This document shows, in pieces, positions 7,816-16,548 of a stretch of 56,437 nucleotides of DNA. Both the position numbers and the translations under genes were made by a program. The notes beneath the pieces were generated by a model, which had not been told where the DNA came from, ran no database searches, and saw only the letters and a program-made list of their open reading frames with translations. The stretch's first letter is position 1, and each line of letters starts with the position of its first letter. The stretch is from JBCCAG01 sp050330955 (lineage in GTDB: Bacteria > Cyanobacteriota > Cyanobacteriia > CAKZMO01), in the NCBI GenBank assembly GCA_050330955.1, contig JBHJHJ010000101.1, positions 1-56,437 of the forward strand. The letters run 5' to 3'.

Positions 7816-8328
7816 TTAATTCGTTGTGACGTAGCTCTCGAGGTTCTCGACCTCAAGCTGTCGCAAGAGACTCCTCGCCTTGTTGGTGACGTTGGGTGCG
7901 CCCTGGACGATCAGTAGGCACTTTCCCTGCTTGAGCCATTTGGCGTACGGGGGCGTTTTGGCTTTGCCAAAGGGCGTAATGCTGCTGCCGGTGAATAGGC
8001 TTCCGACAAAGCCAGCGATCGCCCCCAGCAGGCCGCCCACGATGTGGTTCGCCTGCGGCCCCAGGGATTCGATCAGGTCATACTGGGTGGATAGGTTAAA
8101 GGCGTAGCCGCCGATGAAGCCGAACGGCACCAGCCAGTAGGTCATAAACCGCTTCTGGCCGCTGCGGATGCCCAAGAACGTGAGGTCGCTGTTAACGAGG
8201 TCGCCATTAGCGACGCTGTTTTGGTCCGCTAGGGTCACCTGCTCCACGGGGACACCGCTCTCCCGCAGCGTTTTCTGGGCGGCGCTGGCCGCGGTGCGAT
8301 TGATAAAGACGGCAATAACGTAGTTCAT
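7816..8328 (-). CDS. Conserved membrane protein with a Gly-rich central region
   Basis: About 170 residues. The N-terminus (YVIAVFINRTAASAAQKTLRESGV) resembles the alpha/beta module of proteins annotated as general stress or YflT-like. Two hydrophobic stretches follow, YWLVPFGFIGGYAF and a Gly/Ala-rich helix (IVGGLLGAIAGFVGSLF). A short soluble end contains KCLLIVQGAPNVTNKARSLL, similar in character to the N-terminal module, so the two ends may pack together. I chose the ATG at 8328 because AGAGG sits just upstream; a GTG at 8346 would add six residues. The function is not known. It is tail to tail with the MlaD-like gene. Confidence 0.6.
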   Translation of the reverse strand: MNYVIAVFINRTAASAAQKTLRESGVPVEQVTLADQNSVANGDLVNSDLTFLGIRSGQKRFMTYWLVPFGFIGGYAFNLSTQYDLIESLGPQANHIVGGLLGAIAGFVGSLFTGSSITPFGKAKTPPYAKWLKQGKCLLIVQGAPNVTNKARSLLRQLEVENLESYVTTN

Positions 8329-8361
8329 GGCCTCTGGTTTAAACACATTAGGGCTGGGCGA

Positions 8362-9354
8362 TTAGCGGGAGCGCTTCGCGCAAATTGTTTGCCACGCCAG
8401 TCTGGCGGCTCCCACCATCCCCGCTTGATTGCCGAGCTGAGCCCCCAATAGCTTAACGTCGGCGCGGGAGCTGGGCAGGACCCGCTGGTTGAGCTCAGAC
8501 CACACTGACGGCAGGAAAAACTCGGCGCTGGCGCTAATGCCGCCCCCCAGAATGACGGCCTCCGGCGTCAGAACATAGAGGAGACTGGCTAGCCCCGCCC
8601 CCAAATCTCTCCCGTAAGCCTGCCAGAAGGCGATCGCCTCTGGGTTTCCGGCGCTGGCCCGCTGTCCGAGGGCCGCCGGGCTTTGGCCCGTGCGCCGCTG
8701 GATCGCCTGCACCGAGAGATACTGCTCCAAAGAGCCCCTGTTGCCGCTGTTGCAGGGGGGACCCTCGGGGTTGAGGGTGATGAGCCCCAGCTCGCCGGCT
8801 GCCCCATGGGGTCCGACAAACAGGCGTCTGTTCAAAATAATCGCCCCCCCCACGCCAGTCCCTAGAGTGAGCATAATCAGGTTCTCAAAGGAGCGCCCTG
8901 CCCCGAGCCAAGCCTCTCCCAGTCCAGCGCAGTTAGCATCATTGGCTAACATCGTCGGGCAGCCTATTCGCGCCTCAATCCAATCCGCTAAAGGCACGTC
9001 GCGCCAGCCCGCTAGGTTGATGGCCACCCGGGCCACGCGCCCCGAACTATCCACCGGGCCGGGCGTGCCAACGCCAATCGCCACGATTTGATGCCGGATC
9101 TGCAGCGTCGAAATCAGATCTAGCAGCGTTTCGAGTACGGCCTGGGGTTCAGCGGGCTGAGGGGTAGGGCAAGTATGCGACTCTAGGCAGTCGCCGTCCT
9201 CATGGAAGCATCCAATCTTGATCGCTGTACCGCCGAGATCGACACCAATGACCGCCGGAGCCAGGTCCCCTTCGGCAGGATGGGGGTGTTCTGCCAGCGG
9301 TTTGAGCCCAGGATCCTCTGGCGGATTTTCATGGGCTGGAGAAGCTGCACTCAT
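8362..9354 (-). CDS. ROK family sugar kinase (glucokinase-like)
   Basis: A 330-residue cytosolic kinase that would phosphorylate glucose or a related hexose. The phosphate-binding motif is VDLGGTAIKIG (residues 38-48), the catalytic Asp lies in LANDANCAGLGE, and the ROK signature region TLGTGVGGAIILN...HGAAGELG is intact. The usual zinc motif CxCGxxGCxE reads CNSGNRGSLE here: only one of the three cysteines remains. A 33-residue Pro/Glu-rich extension precedes the domain. An ATG start at 9354 is clear, although internal starts near the domain are possible. The HTH gene 9383-10018 lies 28 bp upstream in the same direction, so the two may be co-transcribed. Confidence 0.87.
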   Translation of the reverse strand: MSAASPAHENPPEDPGLKPLAEHPHPAEGDLAPAVIGVDLGGTAIKIGCFHEDGDCLESHTCPTPQPAEPQAVLETLLDLISTLQIRHQIVAIGVGTPGPVDSSGRVARVAINLAGWRDVPLADWIEARIGCPTMLANDANCAGLGEAWLGAGRSFENLIMLTLGTGVGGAIILNRRLFVGPHGAAGELGLITLNPEGPPCNSGNRGSLEQYLSVQAIQRRTGQSPAALGQRASAGNPEAIAFWQAYGRDLGAGLASLLYVLTPEAVILGGGISASAEFFLPSVWSELNQRVLPSSRADVKLLGAQLGNQAGMVGAARLAWQTICAKRSR

Positions 9355-9382
9355 GCCGTTTGGGTCGCGTAACGTCCGTCAT

Positions 9383-10018
9383 TTAGTCTCTCACTTTTGG
9401 GGGCAGCGGGCTGACCTTAGCGCGGTGCAGGAGCGCATCTCCGTGGTAGTAGCCTACGTATCGGACGTAAACCAGCTCCCCCGGAACGGCCTGCCCTGCC
9501 ATCAGCTGATGAATCTGAGGATCGTAAGCGACTTCCTGCCCGACCTTCCCCAGGGGAACCACCCCCCAGGCTTGCGTTAGCTGCACCACCGGCTTGACCA
9601 AGGGAATGAGCCGAGACGCTGGAATCTGCCGATTTTGCGCAGCCGCCTTCTGGACGGCGTCCGCTGCCGTAGGCCACTGCAGCAGCCACGACTCTAGCTT
9701 CTGTAGGCTTAGCCGCTGGAATCGATAGCTGTCCTGCTGGGGGCTCTCTCGGCTGGCGATCGCTGCTCCATCCCTGGCCTGCGGGTGTTCAAGCCCGTCT
9801 CCATCAACGCCTTCAGAAAACTGCTGAATTAAGTCTACGAGGGTAAGATCAAGGGCTTGGCTGAGCTTGAGCAATGTCTTTAGCTGCATCTGGGAAAGGT
9901 GACCACTCCGCAGTCGCCTTACCGAGCTTGAGGAGACCTGAGCCGCTTCACAGAGCGCCTTTATGCTCTCTAAACCCGCGCGGGCCATTTGGTGCTGGAG
10001 CTGATCGGTGTAGTCCAT
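9383..10018 (-). CDS. Helix-turn-helix protein with a C-terminal GrpE-like tail
   Basis: 211 residues. The N-terminal 60 residues form an XRE-like helix-turn-helix (LCEAAQVSSSSVRRLRSGHL), followed by an LDLTLVDLIQQF helix as in Cro/CI-type domains. A low-complexity linker (70-95) leads to a helical segment with RLSLQKLESWLLQWPTAADA. The C-terminus (GELVYVRYVGYYHGDALLHRAKVSPL) recalls the beta end of GrpE-like proteins, a fusion I believe occurs in other cyanobacteria. It is likely a transcriptional regulator or nucleoid-associated chaperone-like protein; targets are unknown. It lies upstream of the ROK kinase gene on the same strand. Confidence 0.6.
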   Translation of the reverse strand: MDYTDQLQHQMARAGLESIKALCEAAQVSSSSVRRLRSGHLSQMQLKTLLKLSQALDLTLVDLIQQFSEGVDGDGLEHPQARDGAAIASRESPQQDSYRFQRLSLQKLESWLLQWPTAADAVQKAAAQNRQIPASRLIPLVKPVVQLTQAWGVVPLGKVGQEVAYDPQIHQLMAGQAVPGELVYVRYVGYYHGDALLHRAKVSPLPPKVRD

Positions 10019-10352
10019 TGCGCTATGGGATTAACCTACAGGGCGCGGCCCCGCCCGCTATCAGTACGTCATCAGAATTAATTCGGATTATCCGCCGCTG
10101 TGGTGAAGATATGAGGGGAGCAATCACAAGCATTGCTTGATTTTTGCCTAGTGCCGGGCTAACCGCCCGGATTTGGGCCCTCGGCTGAGCCAGGCGAGTT
10201 ATTTTACGACATCTACAGAAGGAAATAGATATTTTGACTAAAACAGAAAGAGTTGGGCTAGCATTTGACTATTAGCCCGCAGCTCGTCTTCAGCTTCTAC
10301 CATCGTCGATCGATCCCTTGAAGCTATTGCTGGAACCTTATTAATCCTTGTC
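10019..10352. promoter_or_regulatory. Divergent intergenic region, HTH gene / SpoIID gene
   Basis: This 334-bp gap between divergent genes must contain both promoters. It is AT-richer towards the SpoIID gene. I see only short inverted repeats (for example CGGGCTAACCGCCCG near 10157) and no small gene I can support. Confidence 0.35.
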
Positions 10353-12224
10353 ATGGTACTGCAAAACCGCCTAAGCTACTCACTCGGATGTCTAGCCGCT
10401 GTTGCCTTCGGCGTAGTGGGTATTCCCATGTCGGCAGCAGCTCAGGTTGACCTAGACCCGGCAAACCCAGCGGGCATAGACCCAGCAGACACAGACCCAG
10501 CCCCTCAGCGCTTGGCTGAACCCATCATCGATGTGGGGATTATTCAGCGGTTTGGCGAAGAGAATGAAGATGTTTTAACCATCGAGCCGATGGCGGGCGA
10601 TCGCCTCTCGGTCACGTTCCGGGTCGGTGACCAAACCCAGACCGTAACAACCACCGACGAGGCCGTGGTAAAGATCACCCGGCAGCCCCTGCCTGAACCT
10701 GTGATCGATGAGCGTATTGTGCTCAGCAGCCACCGCAGCTTTGAGAGCGCTGAAGACAGCGCCCGCTACTGGCAAGAGCAAGGCATTGAGGTGGAGCTAG
10801 CCCAGCCGGAAAAATGGCAGGTGTGGGCTAAGCGAGAGGTCTACCGCACGCCGCTGATGCGTCGCTTGATGCTGCACAACGCCCAGGCCCGCGGCGCCAA
10901 AACGGCCTTTCTGGACACTGAGATCCGCCGCGACTTGCCCCAAACCACCTTCCTCATCAACGGCTACAGCTATAGCCGCGACGTGGCAGAAATCGAAACG
11001 CAGCGGGGTCGCCTGCAGATTAACCAGCTCAACGACGACATTGAGTCGCGGCTTTATGGAGGAGACGTCACCCTGCAGCCCAACGCCTATGGCACCTACA
11101 CCGTCGTCAACCACGTTCCCATCGAAACCTACTTGCGGGGCGTTGTACCCCACGAAATCGGTCTCTCCGCCCCCCCTCCAACCATTGAGGCTCAGGCCGT
11201 CTTAGCCCGCACCTATGCTCTGCGGAACCTGCGACGCTTTGAAATCGATAACTACCAGCTCTGCGCGGATACCCAGTGCCAGGTGTATTTTGGTCTCAAC
11301 GGGGCGAGTGAGATCAGCGATCGCGCCATTGAGGCCACCAAAGGTCAGGTGCTCACCTATCAAAATGAGCTGATTGACGCCCTTTACTCCTCGACGACAG
11401 GGGGGGTGACGGCTCCCTTCAGCGACGTCTGGAACGGGGACGACCGGCCTTACCTGAAAGCGGTGGTCGATTCGGTCTATGGCCTGTGGGACATTTCGCA
11501 GCAGAGCTTGGCGAGCGAAGAGAACTTCCGCCGCTTCATGGCCATGACTGAGGGGTTTAACGAAGTGGGGTGGGACCGATTCCGCTGGCGCCGGGAGGAG
11601 AAGCTGCCCCAAATCGAAGCGGATATGCGAACTTACCTGAACGCCATTCAGCATCCTCTGGCCAACTTCTCAAAGCTGCTTGAGCTCAAGATTACTGAAC
11701 GGGCAGATTCAGGGCGCATCCTGGTAATCGATGTGGTGACCGATAAAGGAACGGTCAAACTGAAGAAGGACGAAATCATTCGGGCCCTCTACCCACCTAT
11801 AAGCACGCTGTTTTACCTAGAGCCGCTGTACGAGGAGAGAGTAGTTGCACCACCTCCTCAGGTCTCAGAGGACTCTGAGGCCGCCTCTAAACCTGAAGTC
11901 GCCCCCCAGGCTTCGTCAGTCGAGGGAGAAAAGCCAGATGCAGCCAAAGTGCTACCGTCTAATGCAAATTCAGCGGCTAAAGTTGAGGCCGACGCTGTGT
12001 TCCCAGCGACCGCCGATTCCAATGAGCCGGTTACTGAAACTGTCTTATCCGGCTATGCCTTCATCGGCGGCGGCTTCGGCCACGGCGTTGGCATGAGCCA
12101 AACCGGGGCCTACAAGTTAGGAGAGCTGGGCTGGACCAGCGATCGCATTCTCAGCTTTTACTATCCCGGAAGCGTGCTGCAGCCGCTACACGATCAGCTC
12201 ACCTTCTGGCGTGCGCCTGAATAA
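10353..12224 (+). CDS. SpoIID/LytB domain protein
   Basis: A 623-residue exported protein. A signal peptide (residues ~1-32, ending SAAAQ) is followed by an Asp/Pro-rich linker and a SPOR-like region (SHRSFESAEDSARYWQEQGI). The SpoIID domain begins at about residue 245 (VNHVPIETYLRGVVPHEIG, then AQAVLARTYALRN). It is interrupted by a long Glu/Ala/Pro-rich insert (about 490-565) and resumes with GGGFGHGVGMSQTGAYKLGELGWT near the end. SpoIID of Bacillus is a lytic transglycosylase that cuts peptidoglycan, and cyanobacterial homologues probably remodel the cell wall. The insert splitting the domain is unusual. It starts at ATG 10353; the gene ends just before a direct duplication and the petF terminator. 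Confidence 0.85.
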   Translation: MVLQNRLSYSLGCLAAVAFGVVGIPMSAAAQVDLDPANPAGIDPADTDPAPQRLAEPIIDVGIIQRFGEENEDVLTIEPMAGDRLSVTFRVGDQTQTVTTTDEAVVKITRQPLPEPVIDERIVLSSHRSFESAEDSARYWQEQGIEVELAQPEKWQVWAKREVYRTPLMRRLMLHNAQARGAKTAFLDTEIRRDLPQTTFLINGYSYSRDVAEIETQRGRLQINQLNDDIESRLYGGDVTLQPNAYGTYTVVNHVPIETYLRGVVPHEIGLSAPPPTIEAQAVLARTYALRNLRRFEIDNYQLCADTQCQVYFGLNGASEISDRAIEATKGQVLTYQNELIDALYSSTTGGVTAPFSDVWNGDDRPYLKAVVDSVYGLWDISQQSLASEENFRRFMAMTEGFNEVGWDRFRWRREEKLPQIEADMRTYLNAIQHPLANFSKLLELKITERADSGRILVIDVVTDKGTVKLKKDEIIRALYPPISTLFYLEPLYEERVVAPPPQVSEDSEAASKPEVAPQASSVEGEKPDAAKVLPSNANSAAKVEADAVFPATADSNEPVTETVLSGYAFIGGGFGHGVGMSQTGAYKLGELGWTSDRILSFYYPGSVLQPLHDQLTFWRAPE

Positions 12225-12235
12225 AAGAGCGGGCA

Positions 12236-12268
12236 AATAAAAGAGCGGGTAAGCTGCACTTACCCGCT
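12236..12268 (-). terminator. Intrinsic terminator of petF
   Basis: A perfect 10-bp stem (AGCGGGTAAG / CTTACCCGCT) with a 5-nt loop is followed on the minus strand by CTTTTATTT. It lies 31 bp past the petF stop. The element ATAAAAGAGCGGG occurs twice in tandem here (12231 and 12247 region), so the terminator flank appears duplicated. Confidence 0.75.
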
Positions 12269-12298
12269 TGGCTGAATCAGAAGATTAAGCGCGTTGAC

Positions 12299-12598
12299 TT
12301 AGTACAGCGCTTCTTCCTGGTGAGTTGTGATCGTGCAGTCAGAAGTCGGATAAGCGACGCAGGTCAGAACGTATCCAGCAGAGATCTGGTCGTCATCGAG
12401 GAACGACTGGTCAGACTGGTCAATGGTGCCAGACTCTAGCTTACCGGCACAGGTCGAGCAAGCGCCTGCACGGCAGGAATAGGGCAGATCAATACCTTTT
12501 TCTTCAGCGACGTCAAGGATGTACTCGTCGTCGGGCACTTCAATGGTTGTATTTAGCCCTTCAGCCTCGCTGACTAGAGTAACTTTGTACGTAGGCAT
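12299..12598 (-). CDS. petF: Plant-type [2Fe-2S] ferredoxin
   Basis: A 99-residue soluble electron carrier that accepts electrons from photosystem I and feeds ferredoxin-NADP+ reductase and other enzymes. The cluster ligands are Cys42, Cys47, Cys50 and Cys80, in the pattern CRAGACSTC...LTC; an extra Cys88 is present. Length, acidic character and the ending HQEEALY are typical of the major photosynthetic ferredoxin. The start ATG is preceded by GAGAGGA at good spacing. It is followed by its own terminator and preceded by a leader of about 300 bp without other genes, so it is probably monocistronic. Confidence 0.96.
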   Translation of the reverse strand: MPTYKVTLVSEAEGLNTTIEVPDDEYILDVAEEKGIDLPYSCRAGACSTCAGKLESGTIDQSDQSFLDDDQISAGYVLTCVAYPTSDCTITTHQEEALY

Positions 12599-12906
12599 GA
12601 AAATCCTCTCAGATAAAAATTAGAACTGCAATGGTTTGAGACAAACCTAAGTCCTGAAGAACGCGTGATAACGCGCCATGGGCTGATATACCTACTCCAG
12701 AACAGATGTCTATATCCGATATTAAATGAAAACTTAAGATATGCAATGCTAAAAGGGATGGGATGCCCAACGGGATTTATAATCAGTTGCGCACGGTTGG
12801 GCTGAAATTACTTATGGCTGACGAGCGCGGCACAGTTTAGACACGTTCCGCAGAAATAGATATGCGCATAGATAGATGTCGTTTGTGCGATCGCAGGAGC
12901 GCAAAA
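12599..12906 (-). promoter_or_regulatory. petF promoter and leader region
   Basis: This 308-bp stretch lies between the tRNA-Thr gene and petF, both on the minus strand. It is AT-rich (for example the ATATCCGATATTAAATG stretch near 12712) and should contain the petF promoter. I cannot assign -35/-10 boxes with confidence and see no ORF. Confidence 0.4.
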
Positions 12907-12978
12907 AGCCCGTGACGAGGATTGAACTCGTGACCTCACCCTTACCAAGGGTGCGCTCTACCACTGAGCTACACGGGC
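12907..12978 (-). tRNA. tRNA-Thr (anticodon GGT)
   Basis: A 72-nt cloverleaf. The acceptor stem is GCCCGTG / CACGGGC (7 bp), the D-arm is GCTCAGTGGTAGAGC, the anticodon loop is TTGGTAA with anticodon GGT, and the T-arm is GTCACGAGTTCAATCCTCGT. No CCA is encoded. It lies 92 bp downstream of tRNA-Tyr on the same strand. Confidence 0.95.
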
Positions 12979-13070
12979 AACCTATTCGAAAAGCAGCTTG
13001 TTACCAAAGCATACCCAAGCTGCAGCCTACTCAAGCTATCGCTCTTAAAGCTGGATAGCGGAGGCCAGCG

Positions 13071-13155
13071 TGGTGGGCCGGGTTGGATTCGAACCAACGT
13101 AAGCTTAGCTAGCGGATTTACAGTCCGCCCCCATTAACCACTCGGGCACCGACCC
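13071..13155 (-). tRNA. tRNA-Tyr (anticodon GTA), CCA encoded
   Basis: A class II tRNA with a long variable arm. The acceptor stem is GGGTCGG / CCGGCCC with one G-U pair. The anticodon loop CTGTAAA carries anticodon GTA. The T-arm is GTTGGTTCGAATCCAAC. The discriminator A is followed by an encoded CCA, unlike the neighbouring tRNA-Thr. The Tyr-Thr pairing on one strand suggests a shared transcript. Confidence 0.95.
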
Positions 13156-13233
13156 ATTACACACGGGTCCTTATCGTAGCATGAGATACCGCGGGTTTGC
13201 CAAGCCGACACTGAATCTTTTAATCCGCTCTCC

Positions 13234-14391
13234 CTAAGGCACCTGAGACCCTCGCCACCCCAGTTTCCGACGACCGCCTCGAGGCCGCTGAGCGCCGCGC
13301 TGGGGTGGAGGGGCATCGCTCTCGTCATAGATTTCGCCCACCAGCTCTTCCAAAATATCCTCTAGGGTAATTAGGCCCACAGTACCGCCGTACTCGTCGA
13401 CCACGATGGCAATGTGCAGCCGCTGCTGCAGCATCTCTTTCAGCAGATCAACCACCCGCTTGGTCTCTGGAATGTAGACAGGCGGATCCATAACCTGGGT
13501 CACGCGAATTTGGCTAGGGTCCGGCTGGTCTTCCTCGTGACCCAGGCCATGCATTTCCTGCAGGGCTCGCTTGAGGTGCACAATTCCCACAATTTGGTCT
13601 TTCGATTCCTCTTGCACGGGGATGCGCGAATAGCCCGTGTCGAGGCACAAGTTCACCAAGTCTTGAATACTGGCATCGTGGCTGATGGTGCGCATCTCGA
13701 TGCGGGGCTTCACCAAATCATGAGCCTTGAGGCGATCGAGCATCAGGGTCCGATTCAAAAGCTGATGCTTAACGATGTCGAGCTGCCCTTTGCCGCCCAA
13801 AATCTCAATCATCAGCTGCAGGTCTTTAACGGACTCACCCTGCTGCACCTGGTTGCCCTGAAACAGTCGAATGGCGCTCTGGGCGATCGCCTCCAGAAAG
13901 GTGGTGATGCCAAACCAGGTGAGCACCTTAGAGAGCCAGTAGATGGGCCGCACCGCCAGCCGGAACACCGGCAGAATGTTGTTGATGGCCAAAGACTTGG
14001 GGGTAATCTCGCCGAAAATCAGCACCAGGAACGTAGCGACGGCAGTGGCCACCCCCACAGAGGCACTGCCCAACCACACCGCGAACAGATTGCTGGTCAA
14101 AATGGCGGAGAAGTTATTGACCAGGTTGTTGCCGATCAGCAAGGTGGTGATGAAGCGCGCCCGGCGGTGCAGCACCACGGCAAACATGCCGTCGGGGTCC
14201 CCCTGCTCCTGGATAATGGCCCGCAGCTTTAGGTTATCTAAGGCCGTAATTGCGGTTTCTGACCCCGCAAAGAAGGCTGACAGGGCCAGCATGAGCGCTA
14301 GGATCCCTAGGTCTAGCCAAATGCTGCCCAATAGTGGTGTAACCTGAGTGGTTCCGAGCAGCAGCGATCGAGCAGGTTCAGCGGGGCCCAT
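13234..14391 (-). CDS. CNNM/HlyC-CorC family membrane protein with CBS domains
   Basis: 385 residues. After a short hydrophobic leader, a DUF21/CNNM transmembrane domain (about 25-200) contains the signature ALSAFFAGSETAITALDNLKLR and a loop with LIFGEITPKSLA. Two CBS domains follow (about 220-350), the second ending VDEYGGTVGLITLEDILEELVGEIYDE. The C-terminal FAD-binding-like CorC_HlyC domain is missing; the protein ends in a Pro/Arg-rich tail. Members are implicated in Mg2+ or Co2+ transport, with CBS domains binding adenine nucleotides. It lies upstream of the tRNA-Tyr/Thr pair on the same strand. Confidence 0.87.
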   Translation of the reverse strand: MGPAEPARSLLLGTTQVTPLLGSIWLDLGILALMLALSAFFAGSETAITALDNLKLRAIIQEQGDPDGMFAVVLHRRARFITTLLIGNNLVNNFSAILTSNLFAVWLGSASVGVATAVATFLVLIFGEITPKSLAINNILPVFRLAVRPIYWLSKVLTWFGITTFLEAIAQSAIRLFQGNQVQQGESVKDLQLMIEILGGKGQLDIVKHQLLNRTLMLDRLKAHDLVKPRIEMRTISHDASIQDLVNLCLDTGYSRIPVQEESKDQIVGIVHLKRALQEMHGLGHEEDQPDPSQIRVTQVMDPPVYIPETKRVVDLLKEMLQQRLHIAIVVDEYGGTVGLITLEDILEELVGEIYDESDAPPPQRGAQRPRGGRRKLGWRGSQVP

Positions 14392-14471
14392 GATTTGTGA
14401 TAACGGTAAGGTCTTTATCTTACTGGGGAATGACTTATTGTAGAGGCTCTCTCTAGAGGCCTGTTGAAATT

Positions 14472-14507
14472 GCGAGGCCGATAAGCAGTATTGCTCACCG
14501 GCCTCGC
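14472..14507 (-). terminator. Hairpin downstream of the ABC exporter gene
   Basis: A 9-bp stem (GCGAGGCCG / CGGCCTCGC) encloses an 18-nt loop that can form a small inner stem (AGCA/TGCT). It begins 9 bp past the ABC exporter stop, on the same strand. The following sequence is only weakly T-rich (AATTTC), so it may be a weak terminator or an mRNA 3' end stabiliser. Confidence 0.5.
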
Positions 14508-14516
14508 GTACAGCGG

Positions 14517-16334
14517 TTAAACCACCATCTCCCCAGATTCCTGCAAAGCGTGGAGCCGGTGATAGATACCGCCGTGGTCCAGCAGCGTTTGGTGCGTCCC
14601 CACTTCGGCGATCGCCCCTTGGTCTAGCACCACGATCTTATCGGCCTCCCGCACCGTGCTCAGCCGGTGGGCAATGATTAGGGTCGTGCGGGTGCCTAGA
14701 ATACTCCGCATCGCGAGCTGAATGGCCCGCTCCGACTCGTAGTCCAAGCTAGAGGTGGCCTCGTCAAACACCAGCACGTCTGGGTTCACCAGCAGCGCTC
14801 GAGCAATGCCCAGCCGCTGCCGCTGCCCGCCAGAGAGCCGCACGCCCCGCTCCCCAACAATGGTGCCGTAGCCCCGGGGCAGGAGGTGAATGAAATCATC
14901 TACGCGAGCAATGCGGCAGGCTTCTTCCACCTCCTCAAAAGTGGCCTCAGGTCGCCCGTAAACCAGGTTTTCCAGCAGGGAGCCGTTGAACACGTCCACC
15001 TCCTGGTGGACAATGGCCAGCCGCCGCCGGTAGCCGGTGATATCCAGAGCGCGAATATCCTGGCCGTCGATGCGGATGCTGCCTGAACTGGGGTGAAAAT
15101 AGCGGAACAGCAGCTTCACCAAGGTAGATTTACCTGACCCTGAGCGGCCTACCAGCGCCACGGTTTGACAAGGCTCAATCAAAAAGTCGATGTCCTTGAG
15201 GACGGGGCGCCCCGGATCGTAGCCAAAGGTAAGGTGGGAGAACTCCAGCTTGCCGGTGAACTGATATTGGGGAACAGCGGACTCGGGGTCCCCCAGGCTA
15301 GCGGCGTCTTCCCCCGCAGGCTCCAGCATAAACTCGTGGAACCGCAGCATAGAGGCATAGCGGCGAGCGAACACCTCCACCACTACGCTGATGGGCTCTA
15401 GCTCAGCGTAGGCCATGCTAGATAGGGTCAAAGTGGTAATGAAATACCCCAGTGAGATTTGGCCGTTGAGCGCCGCCACCAAGGTCAGCATCAAAATGGC
15501 AAACACACAGCTTTGAATAAACGTCCGCTGCCAAGTGAATAGATCAACGTACCCCTTATGGATCCGGTAGTCCACCATCTTAAACTCCCGCTGCAGCCGG
15601 TGCTGCTGCCGGGTCAGCTCTCGCTGCTCGGTGGCAAATGCCTTCACGGTTTTGATGTTGGTAATCACCTCGGCCATACGGCTTTCGGTGTTTTCCATGT
15701 GGTGATCCAGCAGCGTTTCTTTGACGATTAGCCGCTGCAGGCGCACCACAGTGAACCACAGGATGAGGGCAAACGACGCTAGAAACACCAGGGCAATGCG
15801 CCATTCAATCCACCAGATCACAAGAAAAATACCGGCAATGCGGACAATCTTGGGAATGAACTGTCCGGCAATCTCAGGGTAGGTCCAGGTGTGGTTAGAA
15901 AGCCCCTTGGCCACGCGCCCCGCGATTCGGCCAGGGTTGTTCTCGTCGTAGAACTCCAGCGGCAGCGTCAGGATTTTCTCCATCACCTGCGCCGCCTGAT
16001 CCCGTCTTGCCCTTAGGGGAATGTCCCAGTGAAACCAAGTGCCTATCCAGGGCTGAATCGGGGCACGCACCACGGTAACAACAAAAATGAGGCCAACGAG
16101 GATGCTGAGCTCAAGCTGTGGGTTTAAAGGACGACCCAGCACCGCCGCCACGGCCCCGGCTAGGGTCTGACTGATCGAGTCCGTAGGCTGCTGGGAAATG
16201 ATGTTGAGAATTTGCCCGATGGAATAGGGCACCAGCAAGTCGATTAGCTCGAATAGGCTACTGGCGGCCATGCTGGCTAGGCCGAGGGTCCAGTAGGGGC
16301 GAAAATAGCCCAGGATATTTCGAAAGGTAGCCAT
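14517..16334 (-). CDS. ABC exporter, fused membrane and ATPase domains (MsbA/MDR-like)
   Basis: About 605 residues. An N-terminal transmembrane domain with six hydrophobic helices (first about 300 residues) is fused to an ATPase domain. The ATPase has Walker A GRSGSGKST, signature LSGGQRQRLGIARAL, Walker B VLVFDEATSSLD and the switch His in IIAHRLSTV. Such half-transporters work as homodimers and export lipids, peptides or drugs; the substrate cannot be told here. I prefer the ATG at 16334 (MATFRNILGYFRPYW), which matches the usual start of this family. A GTG at 16358 would add eight residues. It is a single gene with its own 3' hairpin. Confidence 0.88.
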   Translation of the reverse strand: MATFRNILGYFRPYWTLGLASMAASSLFELIDLLVPYSIGQILNIISQQPTDSISQTLAGAVAAVLGRPLNPQLELSILVGLIFVVTVVRAPIQPWIGTWFHWDIPLRARRDQAAQVMEKILTLPLEFYDENNPGRIAGRVAKGLSNHTWTYPEIAGQFIPKIVRIAGIFLVIWWIEWRIALVFLASFALILWFTVVRLQRLIVKETLLDHHMENTESRMAEVITNIKTVKAFATEQRELTRQQHRLQREFKMVDYRIHKGYVDLFTWQRTFIQSCVFAILMLTLVAALNGQISLGYFITTLTLSSMAYAELEPISVVVEVFARRYASMLRFHEFMLEPAGEDAASLGDPESAVPQYQFTGKLEFSHLTFGYDPGRPVLKDIDFLIEPCQTVALVGRSGSGKSTLVKLLFRYFHPSSGSIRIDGQDIRALDITGYRRRLAIVHQEVDVFNGSLLENLVYGRPEATFEEVEEACRIARVDDFIHLLPRGYGTIVGERGVRLSGGQRQRLGIARALLVNPDVLVFDEATSSLDYESERAIQLAMRSILGTRTTLIIAHRLSTVREADKIVVLDQGAIAEVGTHQTLLDHGGIYHRLHALQESGEMVV

Positions 16335-16548
16335 GTCTTTTAACCTGGATTGCACCACGTTAAAGGTTTAAACCAAAAAATCAACAGCACTTTACGCAAA
16401 TGCTGCTGATGAATGCGATACGCTTTGTGCCGTTCTTACGGCTCAGCCGAATACATCGTTATCTAATATGTGCTCTGGGTGCGCTCTGATGGGCGAATAG
16501 GTTTTATTTTGTGCATTTTGAGGACATGGCGGTGCCATGTCCCTGCCG

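Noticed and set aside
13414..14232. 272-residue ORF antisense to the CNNM gene
   Set aside because: It lies entirely opposite a well-supported gene. Its His/Gln-rich composition is that of a mirrored frame.
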